A DNA stretch of 11,994 nt from Gemmatimonadota bacterium (GCA_003222235.1 QHVD01000027.1:1-11994), one strand, 5' to 3'; numbered from the stretch's first letter, positions 1 to 5,992 are shown. The notes: a model not told the origin generated them from the sequence alone. Translations and numbers: made by a program.

Positions 1-1
1 T

Positions 2-217
2 GGTCGCGCGGTGGTCGTGGTGGAGCTGAGGACCGGCGGCGAGGGCGGCGTCCGCCGCGTCGCGCTCGAGGTGGACGACGCGGACGACGTGGTGCGCGAG
101 GCGGCCTTCCCGGTGCCGCGCGGCGCGTCGCTGCCCTGGGCTTCGGCCGTCGCGCGCCGCAAGGGCGCCCTCGTGCCGATCCTGGACCTGGAGGCGCTGG
201 GGGACCGGATCACGTGA
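2..217 (+). CDS. CheW-like domain protein, C-terminal fragment (5' end outside window)
   Basis: The reading frame is open from the first bases and ends at TGA 215-217, so only about 71 C-terminal residues are visible. They resemble the second half of a CheW-like SH3-type domain: a beta strand (VVVVEL), a strand plus acidic turn (RRVALEVDDADDVV), and the closing strand RKGALVPILDLEALGD, which matches the usual end of CheW domains. Full CheW proteins have about 150 residues, so roughly half is missing. CheW-like domains scaffold chemoreceptor-CheA arrays in the cytoplasm. Its stop overlaps the GTG of the next gene, a full CheW, so the two are probably co-translated paralogues. It could also be the tail of a larger CheW-containing protein. 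The family call rests on pattern and context only. Confidence 0.6.
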   Translation, partial: GRAVVVVELRTGGEGGVRRVALEVDDADDVVREAAFPVPRGASLPWASAVARRKGALVPILDLEALGDRIT

Positions 218-240
218 CTCAACCGGATCACGTGACTCAA
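205..240 (+). repeat. 18-bp perfect tandem duplication at the CheW-CheW gene junction
   Basis: The unit ccggatcacgtgactcaa occurs at 205-222 and again, without spacer or mismatch, at 223-240. Each copy contains the palindrome CACGTG and the overlapping GTGA in which the GTG is a potential start. The unit is a multiple of three, so the downstream cheW frame is kept and simply gains six residues. Confidence 0.95.
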
Positions 241-705
241 GAGGACGTTCAGCTCGTCACCTTCAGGGTGGCCGGGCAGGACTTCGGGTTCAACATCTTT
301 CAGGTGGAGCGCGTCCTGCGGTACGAGCCGCCGGCGCCGCTGCCCAAGGCGCCCGACTTCCTCGAGGGCGTGCTGCGCTACCAGGGCGCGGCCGTGCCGG
401 TGATCGACCTCCGCAAGCGGCTCGGCGTGTCCGCACCGCACCGCGAGGAGACGCGCACCATCGTCCTGGAGTGGGACGGCGCCAAGATCGGCGTGGTGGT
501 GGACGCGGTCAGCGAGGTGATGCAGGTCGCCGCGACCCAGGTCACATCACCGCCGAGCATCGTGAGGGGCCTCGCGGCGGAGTACATCGCCGGCCTGGTG
601 GTGAAGGACGCGCGCACCGTCATCGTCCTGAACGCCACGCGCCTCCTCAACTCGACGGAGAAGCTGGCGCTGGACGCCGTCGTCCAGGAGAAGGCGCAAC
701 CCTGA
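214..705 (+). CDS. cheW: CheW chemotaxis adaptor protein
   Basis: A 163-aa protein, the normal length for a single-domain CheW. The domain covers about residues 12-155 and has the family hallmarks: FRVAGQDFGFNIFQVERVLR at the start, PKAPDFLEGVLRYQGAAVPVIDLRKRLG in the middle, then RTIVLEWDGAKIGVVVDAVSEVM and AGLVVKDARTVIVLNATRLL. CheW has no catalytic activity; it links chemoreceptors to the histidine kinase CheA at the inner face of the membrane. The GTG at 214 is chosen because it overlaps the previous stop (GTGA) and has the Shine-Dalgarno-like GGGGGA at 199-204. A second GTG at 232, created by the 18-bp duplication, would give a protein six residues shorter. The next gene starts within its stop codon (TGATG), which supports an operon. 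No cheA or receptor gene is visible in this window. Confidence 0.93.
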   Translation: MTQPDHVTQEDVQLVTFRVAGQDFGFNIFQVERVLRYEPPAPLPKAPDFLEGVLRYQGAAVPVIDLRKRLGVSAPHREETRTIVLEWDGAKIGVVVDAVSEVMQVAATQVTSPPSIVRGLAAEYIAGLVVKDARTVIVLNATRLLNSTEKLALDAVVQEKAQP

Positions 706-1568
706 TGGCGGGCTCCCCCGTCCTCCGCGCCCTGCGGTCGGAATACGACACGATCGCACGCAAACTGGAGCGCGCGAGCGGCGCGGCGGAGCGTGAGGCC
801 GTGAAGCGGGACATCATCGCCTACTTCCAGCAGGTCGACTCGCTCATCGCCGATCTCACCGAGCTCAAGCAGGACATCCGCAAGCTCGTGGACGGCTACA
901 AGCGGCGCTCGGCGTCCGAGGCGCAGGCGTCGGCACCCGACTTCGACGTGCGTCCCGCGATTCAGGCCGACCATCTCGGGGCTTCGACGTTCATCGAGAA
1001 GGGGTGGAGCCTCATCTCGCTCGGCGACTACACCGCCGCGGTCCAGGCGCTCGATAAGGCCCTGCAGCTCTCGCCCGGCGACACGCAGGCCGCGTCGCTC
1101 CTCGGTTGGGCCCAGATGCTGCACGAGGACTACGACGACGCCCTCGGGACCTTCCAGAAGGTCCTCATGAAGGAGCCCGGGAACTCGATCGCCCGCATCA
1201 ACGTCGGCTACATCTGCCTCAAGAAGCGGATCTTCGGCGAGGCCATCGAGCACCTCTCGAAGGCCATTCGCCTGGACAACGACAAGAAGGCGACGCTCTA
1301 CGCCCACTTCTACCTCGGCCTCGTCTACCTCCAGCGGGAGATGTACGAGGACGCGGAAACGTTCTTCCAGAAGGCGCTCACGCTCGGCCCCAATCTGGTC
1401 GAGGCCTATTACGAGCTGGGACGCGCTTACTGGTGGGCAGGCGACCACGACCGCGCCAAGCAAACCTGGCGGCAAGGTTTCAAAGCCAACCAGTTCAATC
1501 CCTGGGGCAAGAAGTGCGAGGAGATGCTCGAGCTGGTGCTCCAGGGCCAGGAGCCCCCGCGCACCTAA
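705..1568 (+). CDS. TPR repeat protein with N-terminal helical region, chemosensory operon
   Basis: A 287-aa soluble protein without signal peptide. Residues 1-68 are helical and charged, with a heptad-like pattern suggesting a coiled coil (RKLERASGAAEREAVKRD, then LIADLTELKQDIRKLVDGY). After a short linker come five TPR units at about 93-126, 127-160, 161-195, 197-230 and 231-264, each with the alternating small and aromatic residues of the motif (for example AYYELGRAYWWAGDHDRA). TPRs mediate protein-protein contact. The ATG overlaps the cheW stop (TGATG), with AGGAG 14 nt upstream, so coupling to cheW is likely and a scaffold role next to the CheW proteins is plausible. Its partner cannot be read from sequence. 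An alternative in-frame extension upstream lies entirely inside cheW and is rejected. Confidence 0.85.
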   Translation: MAGSPVLRALRSEYDTIARKLERASGAAEREAVKRDIIAYFQQVDSLIADLTELKQDIRKLVDGYKRRSASEAQASAPDFDVRPAIQADHLGASTFIEKGWSLISLGDYTAAVQALDKALQLSPGDTQAASLLGWAQMLHEDYDDALGTFQKVLMKEPGNSIARINVGYICLKKRIFGEAIEHLSKAIRLDNDKKATLYAHFYLGLVYLQREMYEDAETFFQKALTLGPNLVEAYYELGRAYWWAGDHDRAKQTWRQGFKANQFNPWGKKCEEMLELVLQGQEPPRT

Positions 1569-2434
1569 TCATCCTCGCCCTGCTGCTGCAGGGCCCTCCC
1601 GGGCCCACGGCGGTCACGGTCGGGCGCGTGACGGCGGTGGCATGGCCGCCGCAGGAGGCGCTTGCCGTCGCGCTCGCCCAGGCCGCCGATCGCGCCCCGC
1701 CCTTTCCCGGAATCGGCCCGCTCCCCGACCGCCCGATCCGCGTCATCCTCGCGCCGACCCGCGCGAAATACGATTCCCTCACGCAGGGCCGGCTGCCGAG
1801 CTGGAGCGAGGGAGCCGCGTTCCCCGGGACGGGCGCGGTGGTGTTGCTGACTTCCGGTCCGCCCGATCACCTCACGGCCGCGCTGCGCCACGAGCTGGCG
1901 CACGTCGTCCTGCGCTGGCGCGTGCGTCGCCCGCTGCCCCTCTGGTTCGAAGAGGGCTACGCAGCGGTGGCGGCGGGGGAGTGGGACCGGCTCGAGGCGC
2001 TGAAGCTGAATTGGCGGATCGCCCGAGGAGTACGGATGGACCTGGACGAGCTCGACGGGGCGCTGCGCGGCGGGCCCGCGGAAGCGGCGAGCGGCTACGC
2101 CCTCGCCACGACCGCCGTGCTGCTGCTCGACCGCTGGGGCGGGCCGCGGGGCCTCGGGCCGCTCATCGGCCGGCTCGCCCGGGAGCCGACGTTCGACGCT
2201 GCGCTCCGCGCCACCTATCACGTCACCGAGGGCGACTTCGAGACGCGCTGGCAGCGCGACGTCGGGGAGCACTACGGGTGGTTGGGTTGGGCGGCGGCTG
2301 CCGGGGCGTTCTGGGCGGTGTTGGGGCTCGTCCTTGCGTGGCTCGTCCACCTGCGCCGCCGCCGGGATCAAGAGCGCAAGGCGCTGCTGGACGAGGGGTG
2401 GACGATACCGGCGGAAGACGATCCAACTGCTTGA
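1514..2434 (+). CDS. Membrane-anchored zinc metallopeptidase, peptidase MA-like (HExxH)
   Basis: About 306 aa from GTG 1514. The zinc-peptidase signature is HELAH at residues 126-130 (bases 1889-1903), followed about 17 residues later by LWFEEGYAA, where Glu147 is the likely third ligand. This HExxH plus W-x-E-G-x-A layout is that of peptidase-MA-type gluzincins. A hydrophobic run LIILALLL at 1565-1588 looks like a signal sequence. A single transmembrane helix follows at about residues 257-279, then the stop-transfer tail RRRR. The catalytic domain is therefore predicted outside the membrane and the last 25 or so residues inside. The start is uncertain: no ATG lies near the TPR stop. GTG 1514 (55-nt overlap) is the only usual codon that keeps the hydrophobic segment; GTG 1628 and GTG 1637 would lose it, and ATC 1568 (TAATC) would be non-canonical. 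Substrate unknown. Confidence 0.75.
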   Translation: MRGDARAGAPGPGAPAHLIILALLLQGPPGPTAVTVGRVTAVAWPPQEALAVALAQAADRAPPFPGIGPLPDRPIRVILAPTRAKYDSLTQGRLPSWSEGAAFPGTGAVVLLTSGPPDHLTAALRHELAHVVLRWRVRRPLPLWFEEGYAAVAAGEWDRLEALKLNWRIARGVRMDLDELDGALRGGPAEAASGYALATTAVLLLDRWGGPRGLGPLIGRLAREPTFDAALRATYHVTEGDFETRWQRDVGEHYGWLGWAAAAGAFWAVLGLVLAWLVHLRRRRDQERKALLDEGWTIPAEDDPTA

Positions 2435-2459
2435 CGACCCCGGAGTGGCGGGGTAGACT
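2431..2459 (+). promoter_or_regulatory. Sigma70-type promoter for the 61-aa membrane protein gene
   Basis: TTGACG at 2431-2436 and TAGACT at 2454-2459 are separated by exactly 17 bp, the ideal housekeeping spacing. The -35 overlaps the TGA stop of the peptidase gene. A start point about 7 nt after the -10 would fall at about 2466-2468, which is the ATG of the next gene. That suggests a leaderless transcript. The sequence between the -10 and the ATG contains no Shine-Dalgarno motif. Confidence 0.7.
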
Positions 2460-2467
2460 GTTGCGCC

Positions 2468-2653
2468 ATGTCAGACCAGAGTCTCGCGCGCTCCCGCCTG
2501 CATTTCGGACCCAAGAACTGGTTGTTCCTCGCCGCGGCCGGTGTCTCGCTCGCCGTCGGATACTGGCTGCTGGCGCAAGGCTCCACGACGGTCGCGCCCG
2601 TTCTGCTCGTCCTTGGCTACTGCGTTTTCTTTCCGGTAGGCCTCGCCCTGTAA
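2468..2653 (+). CDS. Small two-helix membrane protein, DUF3098-like
   Basis: A 61-aa protein with a short polar N-terminus (about 17 residues, ending FGPKN) and two hydrophobic helices at about 18-36 (WLFLAAAGVSLAVGYWLLA) and 42-60 (VAPVLLVLGYCVFFPVGLA). They are joined by a QGSTT turn. The layout, especially a helix ending in GYWLLAQGS and a second one with PVLLVLGY, resembles the small uncharacterised DUF3098 membrane proteins; no biochemical function is known to me. The ATG is directly preceded by a strong promoter and by no ribosome-binding site, so it is probably translated from a leaderless mRNA. tRNA-Val follows 13 nt after the stop with no terminator visible between them, so the two could share a transcript. 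Confidence 0.8.
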   Translation: MSDQSLARSRLHFGPKNWLFLAAAGVSLAVGYWLLAQGSTTVAPVLLVLGYCVFFPVGLAL

Positions 2654-2666
2654 CCCGCGGTGCGAC

Positions 2667-2741
2667 GGGCGAATAGCTCAGTTGGTTCAGAGCGCCTGCC
2701 TTACACGCAGGAGGCCGGGGGTTCGAATCCCCCTTCGCCCA
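2667..2741 (+). tRNA. tRNA-Val(TAC)
   Basis: A complete cloverleaf: acceptor GGGCGAA (2667-2673) pairs with TTCGCCC (2734-2740), and the discriminator is A at 2741. The D stem is GCTC/GAGC. The anticodon stem CCTGC/GCAGG encloses the loop CTTACAC, with anticodon TAC at 2702-2704. The T arm is GGGGG TTCGAAT CCCCC. The 3' CCA is not encoded (CTG follows the discriminator), so a CCA-adding enzyme is needed. No convincing promoter of its own is visible upstream. Confidence 0.97.
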
Positions 2742-2776
2742 CTGGGGTACCAGACTGGAACGTGAGGATTGCGCCC

Positions 2777-4573
2777 GTGAGAACCGCTCGACTGGTCGTC
2801 GGGTTGGTGTTGGTGCTGGCTCCCGCCGCTCCGGCACAAGTCGCCCCGCAGCAACCGGCGGAGCGGCTGGTGGTGCTCCCCCTCGCGGTGAAAACGCCGG
2901 CGGACTCGGGCCTCAGCATCGCGATCATGGATGCCGCGCGTGAGAGGCTCGCCGGTCTCGCCAGGTACAAAGTGACGGTCGTAGCGAAGCCAAAGCTGTG
3001 CGAGGCCCTCAAGGCGTCGGACTTCGCGTGCGACGTCCTGCTCGACGAGTCCCAGGCGCTCCTGCTCGCCCGCTTTATGAACGCGAACGCCTATACCACG
3101 GGCACCCTGGATCGGAGCGGAGGCTCGCTGGTGGCGAGCATCCGCGTGCGCGACATCGGCTCCTCCGGATACGCGGCGCTGTTCTCGGTGACGAGCGGCA
3201 ATCCGGGCACGCCGGCGGCGCTGGGGGAGGCGATCGCCCAGCGGCTGAACAGCGTCGTCCGCGCCGGGGAGCAGGCGCGCGAGTGCAACGACCAGCGGCA
3301 GAAGAGCCAGTTCAACAAGGCCCTCGACGCGGCGCGCAAGGCGCTGGTGATCGAGCCGAACCTCGCGGCGGCGCACATCTGCATGGCGACCGTGTACGAG
3401 GCGCAGCGCATGCCTCTCGACAGCCAGCTCGTCGCCTACCAGCGCGCCGCGAAGGGCGATTCCCTCAACGCGACGGCGTGGGAGAACGTCGCCCGCCTGT
3501 ACCAGCAGAAGGGCGACACGCTCAAGGCGATCGACGCGTTCATCCACGAGCTCCAGGGCGAGCCCCAAAACCTGCAGCTGCGGCTTGGCATCGCGGAGCT
3601 GTTGCGCCAGCAGAAGCAGTACCAGCGCGCGGTCGCCCTCCTCGACGACGGGCTCGCGAAGAGCCAGGGCGATCAACGGATGCTCGATCTGAAGGCCCGG
3701 ATCTGCATCGAGGGCGAGCTGTGGCGCTGCGTGCTGGACGGGTTCGTCGCCGTCGTGAAGAACGACACCACGAGGCTTGGCGACTCGGCGTTCATCAAGG
3801 CGGCGCTCGGGGCGGCGCAGCAGTTGGCCGACACCGAGCAGCTGCTGTACTTCAGTCACGCCGCCGTCCGGCACTTCCCGAAATCCGCGGCGTTCTGGAA
3901 GACGCTCGGCGCCGCGTTCGACGCCAAGGGACAGCGCGATTCCTCCATCTGGGCGTACCGGCAGTCCGTCGCCCTCGACCCGAGCGACGTCGGCGCCTCG
4001 CTCCTCGTGGCGAAAGCGATCGTCGACGGGGCCATGTACGACACCGCCCAGGCCGGCAAGCTCAAGGCAGACACCGCGGCGCTGCATGCCTACCGAAACG
4101 CGTTCGCCGACAAGCTCGACACCGCGCGCAACTACGTTGCCAAGGCCGTGAGCTCGCCCGACACCGCCCTGCGCCTCAACGCGGCCGTGATCCTGCTGAC
4201 CGGCGGCTCGAAGATCGGCCAAGCTCAGGCCTACGACCGCGCCCGCCCCTGGCTCGAACAGACGCTGCAGCTGGTGGCCCCGCGCGCGCCTGCCGACACC
4301 GTGGGTCCGCGGCAGCAAATCCGCGTGCAGGCGAGCTTCTGGTACGGCGTCTCGTTGTTCCAGATGCTGCCGCCCGCGTATCAAGCGATGGTGAAGTCGA
4401 AGAACTGCAACGACGCGAAGGATGTGAACGACCGGATCGCCCGGACCAAGGAAGCCCTCCTCGCCGGCGCTCGGGTGTCGCCGAGTTTCGTGAACACGCT
4501 GCTCACGAACCTCGCGAAGTTCGAGGAGCAGATGCCGAAGGTGCGCCAGGCCTTCAAGTGCAAGAACTTCTGA
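2777..4573 (+). CDS. Exported TPR-repeat protein with TolB/CsgG-like N-terminal region
   Basis: A 598-aa secreted or periplasmic protein of unknown specific function. It begins with a classic Sec signal peptide (MRTARLVVGLVLVLAPAAPA, likely cleavage before Gln21). Residues about 28-175 resemble the TolB/CsgG-type domain often fused to TPRs: RLVVLPLAV strand, a helix around LSIAIMDAARERLA, KVTVVAK, and the later LARFMNANAYTTGTLDRSGG. From about 180 to 560 there are degenerate TPR-like helical pairs (LVIEPNLAAAHICMATVYEAQ, AWENVARLYQQKGDTLKAI, SAAFWKTLGAAFDAKGQRDSS). The start is GTG 2777, with the ribosome-binding site GAGG at 2764-2767. The frame is open further upstream, but that stretch crosses the tRNA-Val gene. 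The gene lies only 35 nt after the tRNA, without an obvious terminator between them. Several cysteines are present and could form disulfides. Cargo or partner unknown. Confidence 0.82.
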   Translation: MRTARLVVGLVLVLAPAAPAQVAPQQPAERLVVLPLAVKTPADSGLSIAIMDAARERLAGLARYKVTVVAKPKLCEALKASDFACDVLLDESQALLLARFMNANAYTTGTLDRSGGSLVASIRVRDIGSSGYAALFSVTSGNPGTPAALGEAIAQRLNSVVRAGEQARECNDQRQKSQFNKALDAARKALVIEPNLAAAHICMATVYEAQRMPLDSQLVAYQRAAKGDSLNATAWENVARLYQQKGDTLKAIDAFIHELQGEPQNLQLRLGIAELLRQQKQYQRAVALLDDGLAKSQGDQRMLDLKARICIEGELWRCVLDGFVAVVKNDTTRLGDSAFIKAALGAAQQLADTEQLLYFSHAAVRHFPKSAAFWKTLGAAFDAKGQRDSSIWAYRQSVALDPSDVGASLLVAKAIVDGAMYDTAQAGKLKADTAALHAYRNAFADKLDTARNYVAKAVSSPDTALRLNAAVILLTGGSKIGQAQAYDRARPWLEQTLQLVAPRAPADTVGPRQQIRVQASFWYGVSLFQMLPPAYQAMVKSKNCNDAKDVNDRIARTKEALLAGARVSPSFVNTLLTNLAKFEEQMPKVRQAFKCKNF

Positions 4574-4585
4574 GCCCGCGAGGCA

Positions 4586-4614
4586 TTGAATTGGGTTTCT
4601 CCGCCGCCTATATT
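4586..4614 (+). promoter_or_regulatory. Sigma70-type promoter of tRNA-Asp
   Basis: TTGAAT at 4586-4591 and TATATT at 4609-4614 are spaced by 17 bp in an island noticeably richer in A+T than the surrounding genes. A start point near 4621 leaves a leader of about 10 nt before the tRNA at 4632. It is also the only clear promoter upstream of the rsmH-murF genes in this window. Confidence 0.8.
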
Positions 4615-4631
4615 GCGAGATTCCGTCGCAG

Positions 4632-4705
4632 GGGGCTGTAGCTCAGCTGGTTAGAGTGCCGGTCTGTCACACCGGAGGTCGCGGGTTCGAGCCCCGTCAG
4701 CCCCG
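4632..4705 (+). tRNA. tRNA-Asp(GTC)
   Basis: A full cloverleaf: acceptor GGGGCTG (4632-4638) pairs with CAGCCCC (4698-4704), with discriminator G at 4705 as usual for tRNA-Asp. The D stem is GCTC/GAGT with one G-U pair. The anticodon stem CCGGT/ACCGG encloses the loop CTGTCAC, anticodon GTC at 4666-4668. The T loop is TTCGAGC. After the discriminator the genome reads CCT, so CCA is not encoded. Confidence 0.97.
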
Positions 4706-4736
4706 CCTGAACCCGCCCCGCGGGAGGACGCACCCG

Positions 4737-4770
4737 GCCCCGTCTGTCACGGCAGGCGGGGCTTTCGCTT
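4737..4770 (+). terminator. Rho-independent terminator or attenuator between tRNA-Asp and rsmH
   Basis: GCCCCGTCTG (4737-4746) pairs over 10 positions (one G-U) with CAGGCGGGGC (4753-4762) around a 6-nt loop. TTTCGCTT follows at 4763-4770. Stem strength is high but the T tract is short and interrupted, so termination may be partial. It ends only about 15 nt before the rsmH coding region, with no second promoter visible between them. It could therefore gate read-through into the dcw cluster. Confidence 0.65.
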
Positions 4771-4784
4771 GTTCGGGAGGGGGA

Positions 4785-5699
4785 GTCGAACCGACACCCA
4801 GCTACCACGTCCCGGTGCTCGCCGACGTCGTGCGCGCTTGGGCCGAGGGGGGCCGCCGCGCCGTGGACGCCACCGTCGGCGGCGGCGGGCACGCGGGCGT
4901 CTTCCGCGAGCTCGGGGCCGACGTGCTCGCGACCGACCGCGACCCCGAGGCCGTTGCCGCGGCCCGCGCCCGGCTGGGCGAGGACGGAGTCCACTACGCC
5001 ATCGGCCCATTCGGCTCGGCCGAGATCCTCGCCATGGTGCGGGCCTTCCGACCGGACCGCATCCTGCTCGACCTCGGCGTCTCTTCCCACCAGCTCGATG
5101 ACCCGGTGCGCGGCTTTACCTTTCGTCCCGGGGCCGCGCTCGACATGCGGATGACCCCGCAGCAGGGGGTGACGGCGGCGGACGTCCTGAACACGTGGAC
5201 GGTCGAGCGCCTGGCGGGCGCGTTCACCGAGCTCGCCGACGAGCCGTGGGGGAAGAAGCTCGCGCGGGTGATCGTCAAGCGGCGTGCCCGGACCCCGTTC
5301 GCCACGAGCGACGACCTGGTCGGCGCGATCCGCGAGACGCTGGGGCCGCGATCTGGGCCGCCGGAGTTCGCGCGCCTCTTCCAGGCGCTGCGGATCGCGG
5401 TGAACGAGGAGCGCGAGCAGCTCGAGCTGGCGCTCCCGGCCCTCCGCGCCGCGCTTCGGCCCGGCGGCCGGATCGCGGTGATCACGTACCATTCCGGCGA
5501 GGATCGCATCGTCAAGAACGCGTTGCGCGAGTGGGCCAAATCGTGCGTCTGCCCGCCGAAACAACCCGTTTGCACCTGTCGCGGGCGCGCGCTCGGGCGC
5601 GTGCTGACGAAGAAGCCCGTGCGCCCGGCGGAGCCCGAGATTCTCGCAAACCCCCGAGCGCGCTCGGCCCGGCTGCGCGCGTTCGAGGTGACCCTGTGA
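4785..5699 (+). CDS. rsmH: 16S rRNA (cytosine-1402-N4)-methyltransferase RsmH (MraW), start codon unresolved
   Basis: RsmH uses S-adenosylmethionine to methylate N4 of C1402 in the 16S rRNA of the 30S subunit. About 304 aa, matching the usual 300-310. Markers in order: YHVPVL at the N-terminus; the SAM-binding VDATVGGGGHA; ATDRDPEA; DRILLDLGVSSHQLDDPVRG then FTFRPGAALDMRM; RLFQALRIAVNEER; ITYHSGEDRIVKN; the cysteine cluster CVCPPKQPVCTC; and the closing KPVRPAEPEILANPRARSA. The start is a puzzle. No ATG, GTG or TTG lies in frame between the tRNA and the conserved HVPVL. GTC 4785 follows GGGAGGGGGA and is given only as a boundary; GTG 4815 would cut into the conserved N-terminus. The frame runs upstream to a GTG inside the tRNA, which is implausible. 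ftsL starts inside its stop codon. No mraZ precedes it. Confidence 0.9.
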   Translation, partial: VEPTPSYHVPVLADVVRAWAEGGRRAVDATVGGGGHAGVFRELGADVLATDRDPEAVAAARARLGEDGVHYAIGPFGSAEILAMVRAFRPDRILLDLGVSSHQLDDPVRGFTFRPGAALDMRMTPQQGVTAADVLNTWTVERLAGAFTELADEPWGKKLARVIVKRRARTPFATSDDLVGAIRETLGPRSGPPEFARLFQALRIAVNEEREQLELALPALRAALRPGGRIAVITYHSGEDRIVKNALREWAKSCVCPPKQPVCTCRGRALGRVLTKKPVRPAEPEILANPRARSARLRAFEVTL

Positions 5700-5986
5700 G
5701 GCTTAAGGGACGTCACTGGATCGCCGCGTGGCTGGTCGGGTTCCTCGCCGTCACGTGGGTGGTGTACGCGCGACAGGCGGCGGCGATCCGCGACGCCCGG
5801 GAGCTGGCGGACCTGCGGACCCGGAGCGCCGGCCTCGAGGCTCGCCGCGCCGACCTCGAGCGGCGCATCCGCGCGGCCCAGGGTCGCGCCATCCTCGTCC
5901 CACGTGCCCAGCGCCAGCTGGGCTTGCACCTGCCCGCCGACAGCGAGATCGTCTTGCTCCCCGTCCCGGGGAGCGGGTCACACTAG
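5696..5986 (+). CDS. ftsL: Cell division protein FtsL
   Basis: A 96-aa bitopic membrane protein in the FtsL position between rsmH and ftsI. It has a short basic cytoplasmic N-terminus (MRLKGRH), one transmembrane helix at about residues 8-25 (WIAAWLVGFLAVTWVVYA), and then a coiled-coil region rich in Arg, Glu and Leu (LADLRTRSAGLEARRADLERRIRAAQ). The C-terminus RAQRQLGLHLPADSEIVLLP resembles the usual FtsL end. FtsL forms the FtsQLB complex that activates septal synthesis by FtsW-FtsI. Sequence conservation in this family is poor, so the call rests on topology, length and position. The GTG at 5696 overlaps the rsmH stop (GTGA) and has a near-perfect Shine-Dalgarno GAGGTGA at 5685-5691, which decides the start. 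Confidence 0.85.
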   Translation: MRLKGRHWIAAWLVGFLAVTWVVYARQAAAIRDARELADLRTRSAGLEARRADLERRIRAAQGRAILVPRAQRQLGLHLPADSEIVLLPVPGSGSH

Positions 5987-5992
5987 GGAGCC

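Noticed and set aside
378..1475. Long minus-strand open frames, for example 378-1475, 2687-4384, 6263-7972, 7708-9261 and 9345-11123
   Set aside because: They lie opposite well-identified plus-strand genes, have low-complexity Arg/Ala/Gly/His-rich translations and no recognisable domains; such frames are expected in GC-rich DNA.
2437..2454. Inverted repeat ACCCCG...CGGGGT as a terminator after the peptidase gene
   Set aside because: No T tract follows, and the whole hairpin lies in the 17-bp spacer of a near-consensus promoter, which explains the position better.
2613..2643. TTGGCT/TAGGCC as a promoter for tRNA-Val
   Set aside because: The -10 is poor and it lies inside the coding region of the 61-aa gene; the tRNA may rely on the promoter at 2431-2459.
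2660..2776. Upstream extension of the exported TPR protein to 2660
   Set aside because: It would read through the whole tRNA-Val gene; the signal peptide and a ribosome-binding site point to GTG 2777.
4656..4784. Upstream extension of rsmH to GTG 4656
   Set aside because: That GTG lies in the tRNA-Asp gene, and the added residues translate the tRNA and the terminator hairpin; they do not resemble the RsmH N-terminus.
4775..4805. Minus-strand sequence resembling a tRNA T arm (GGTTCGACTCC)
   Set aside because: The flanking bases do not form a 5-bp T stem and no acceptor, D or anticodon arm can be built around it.
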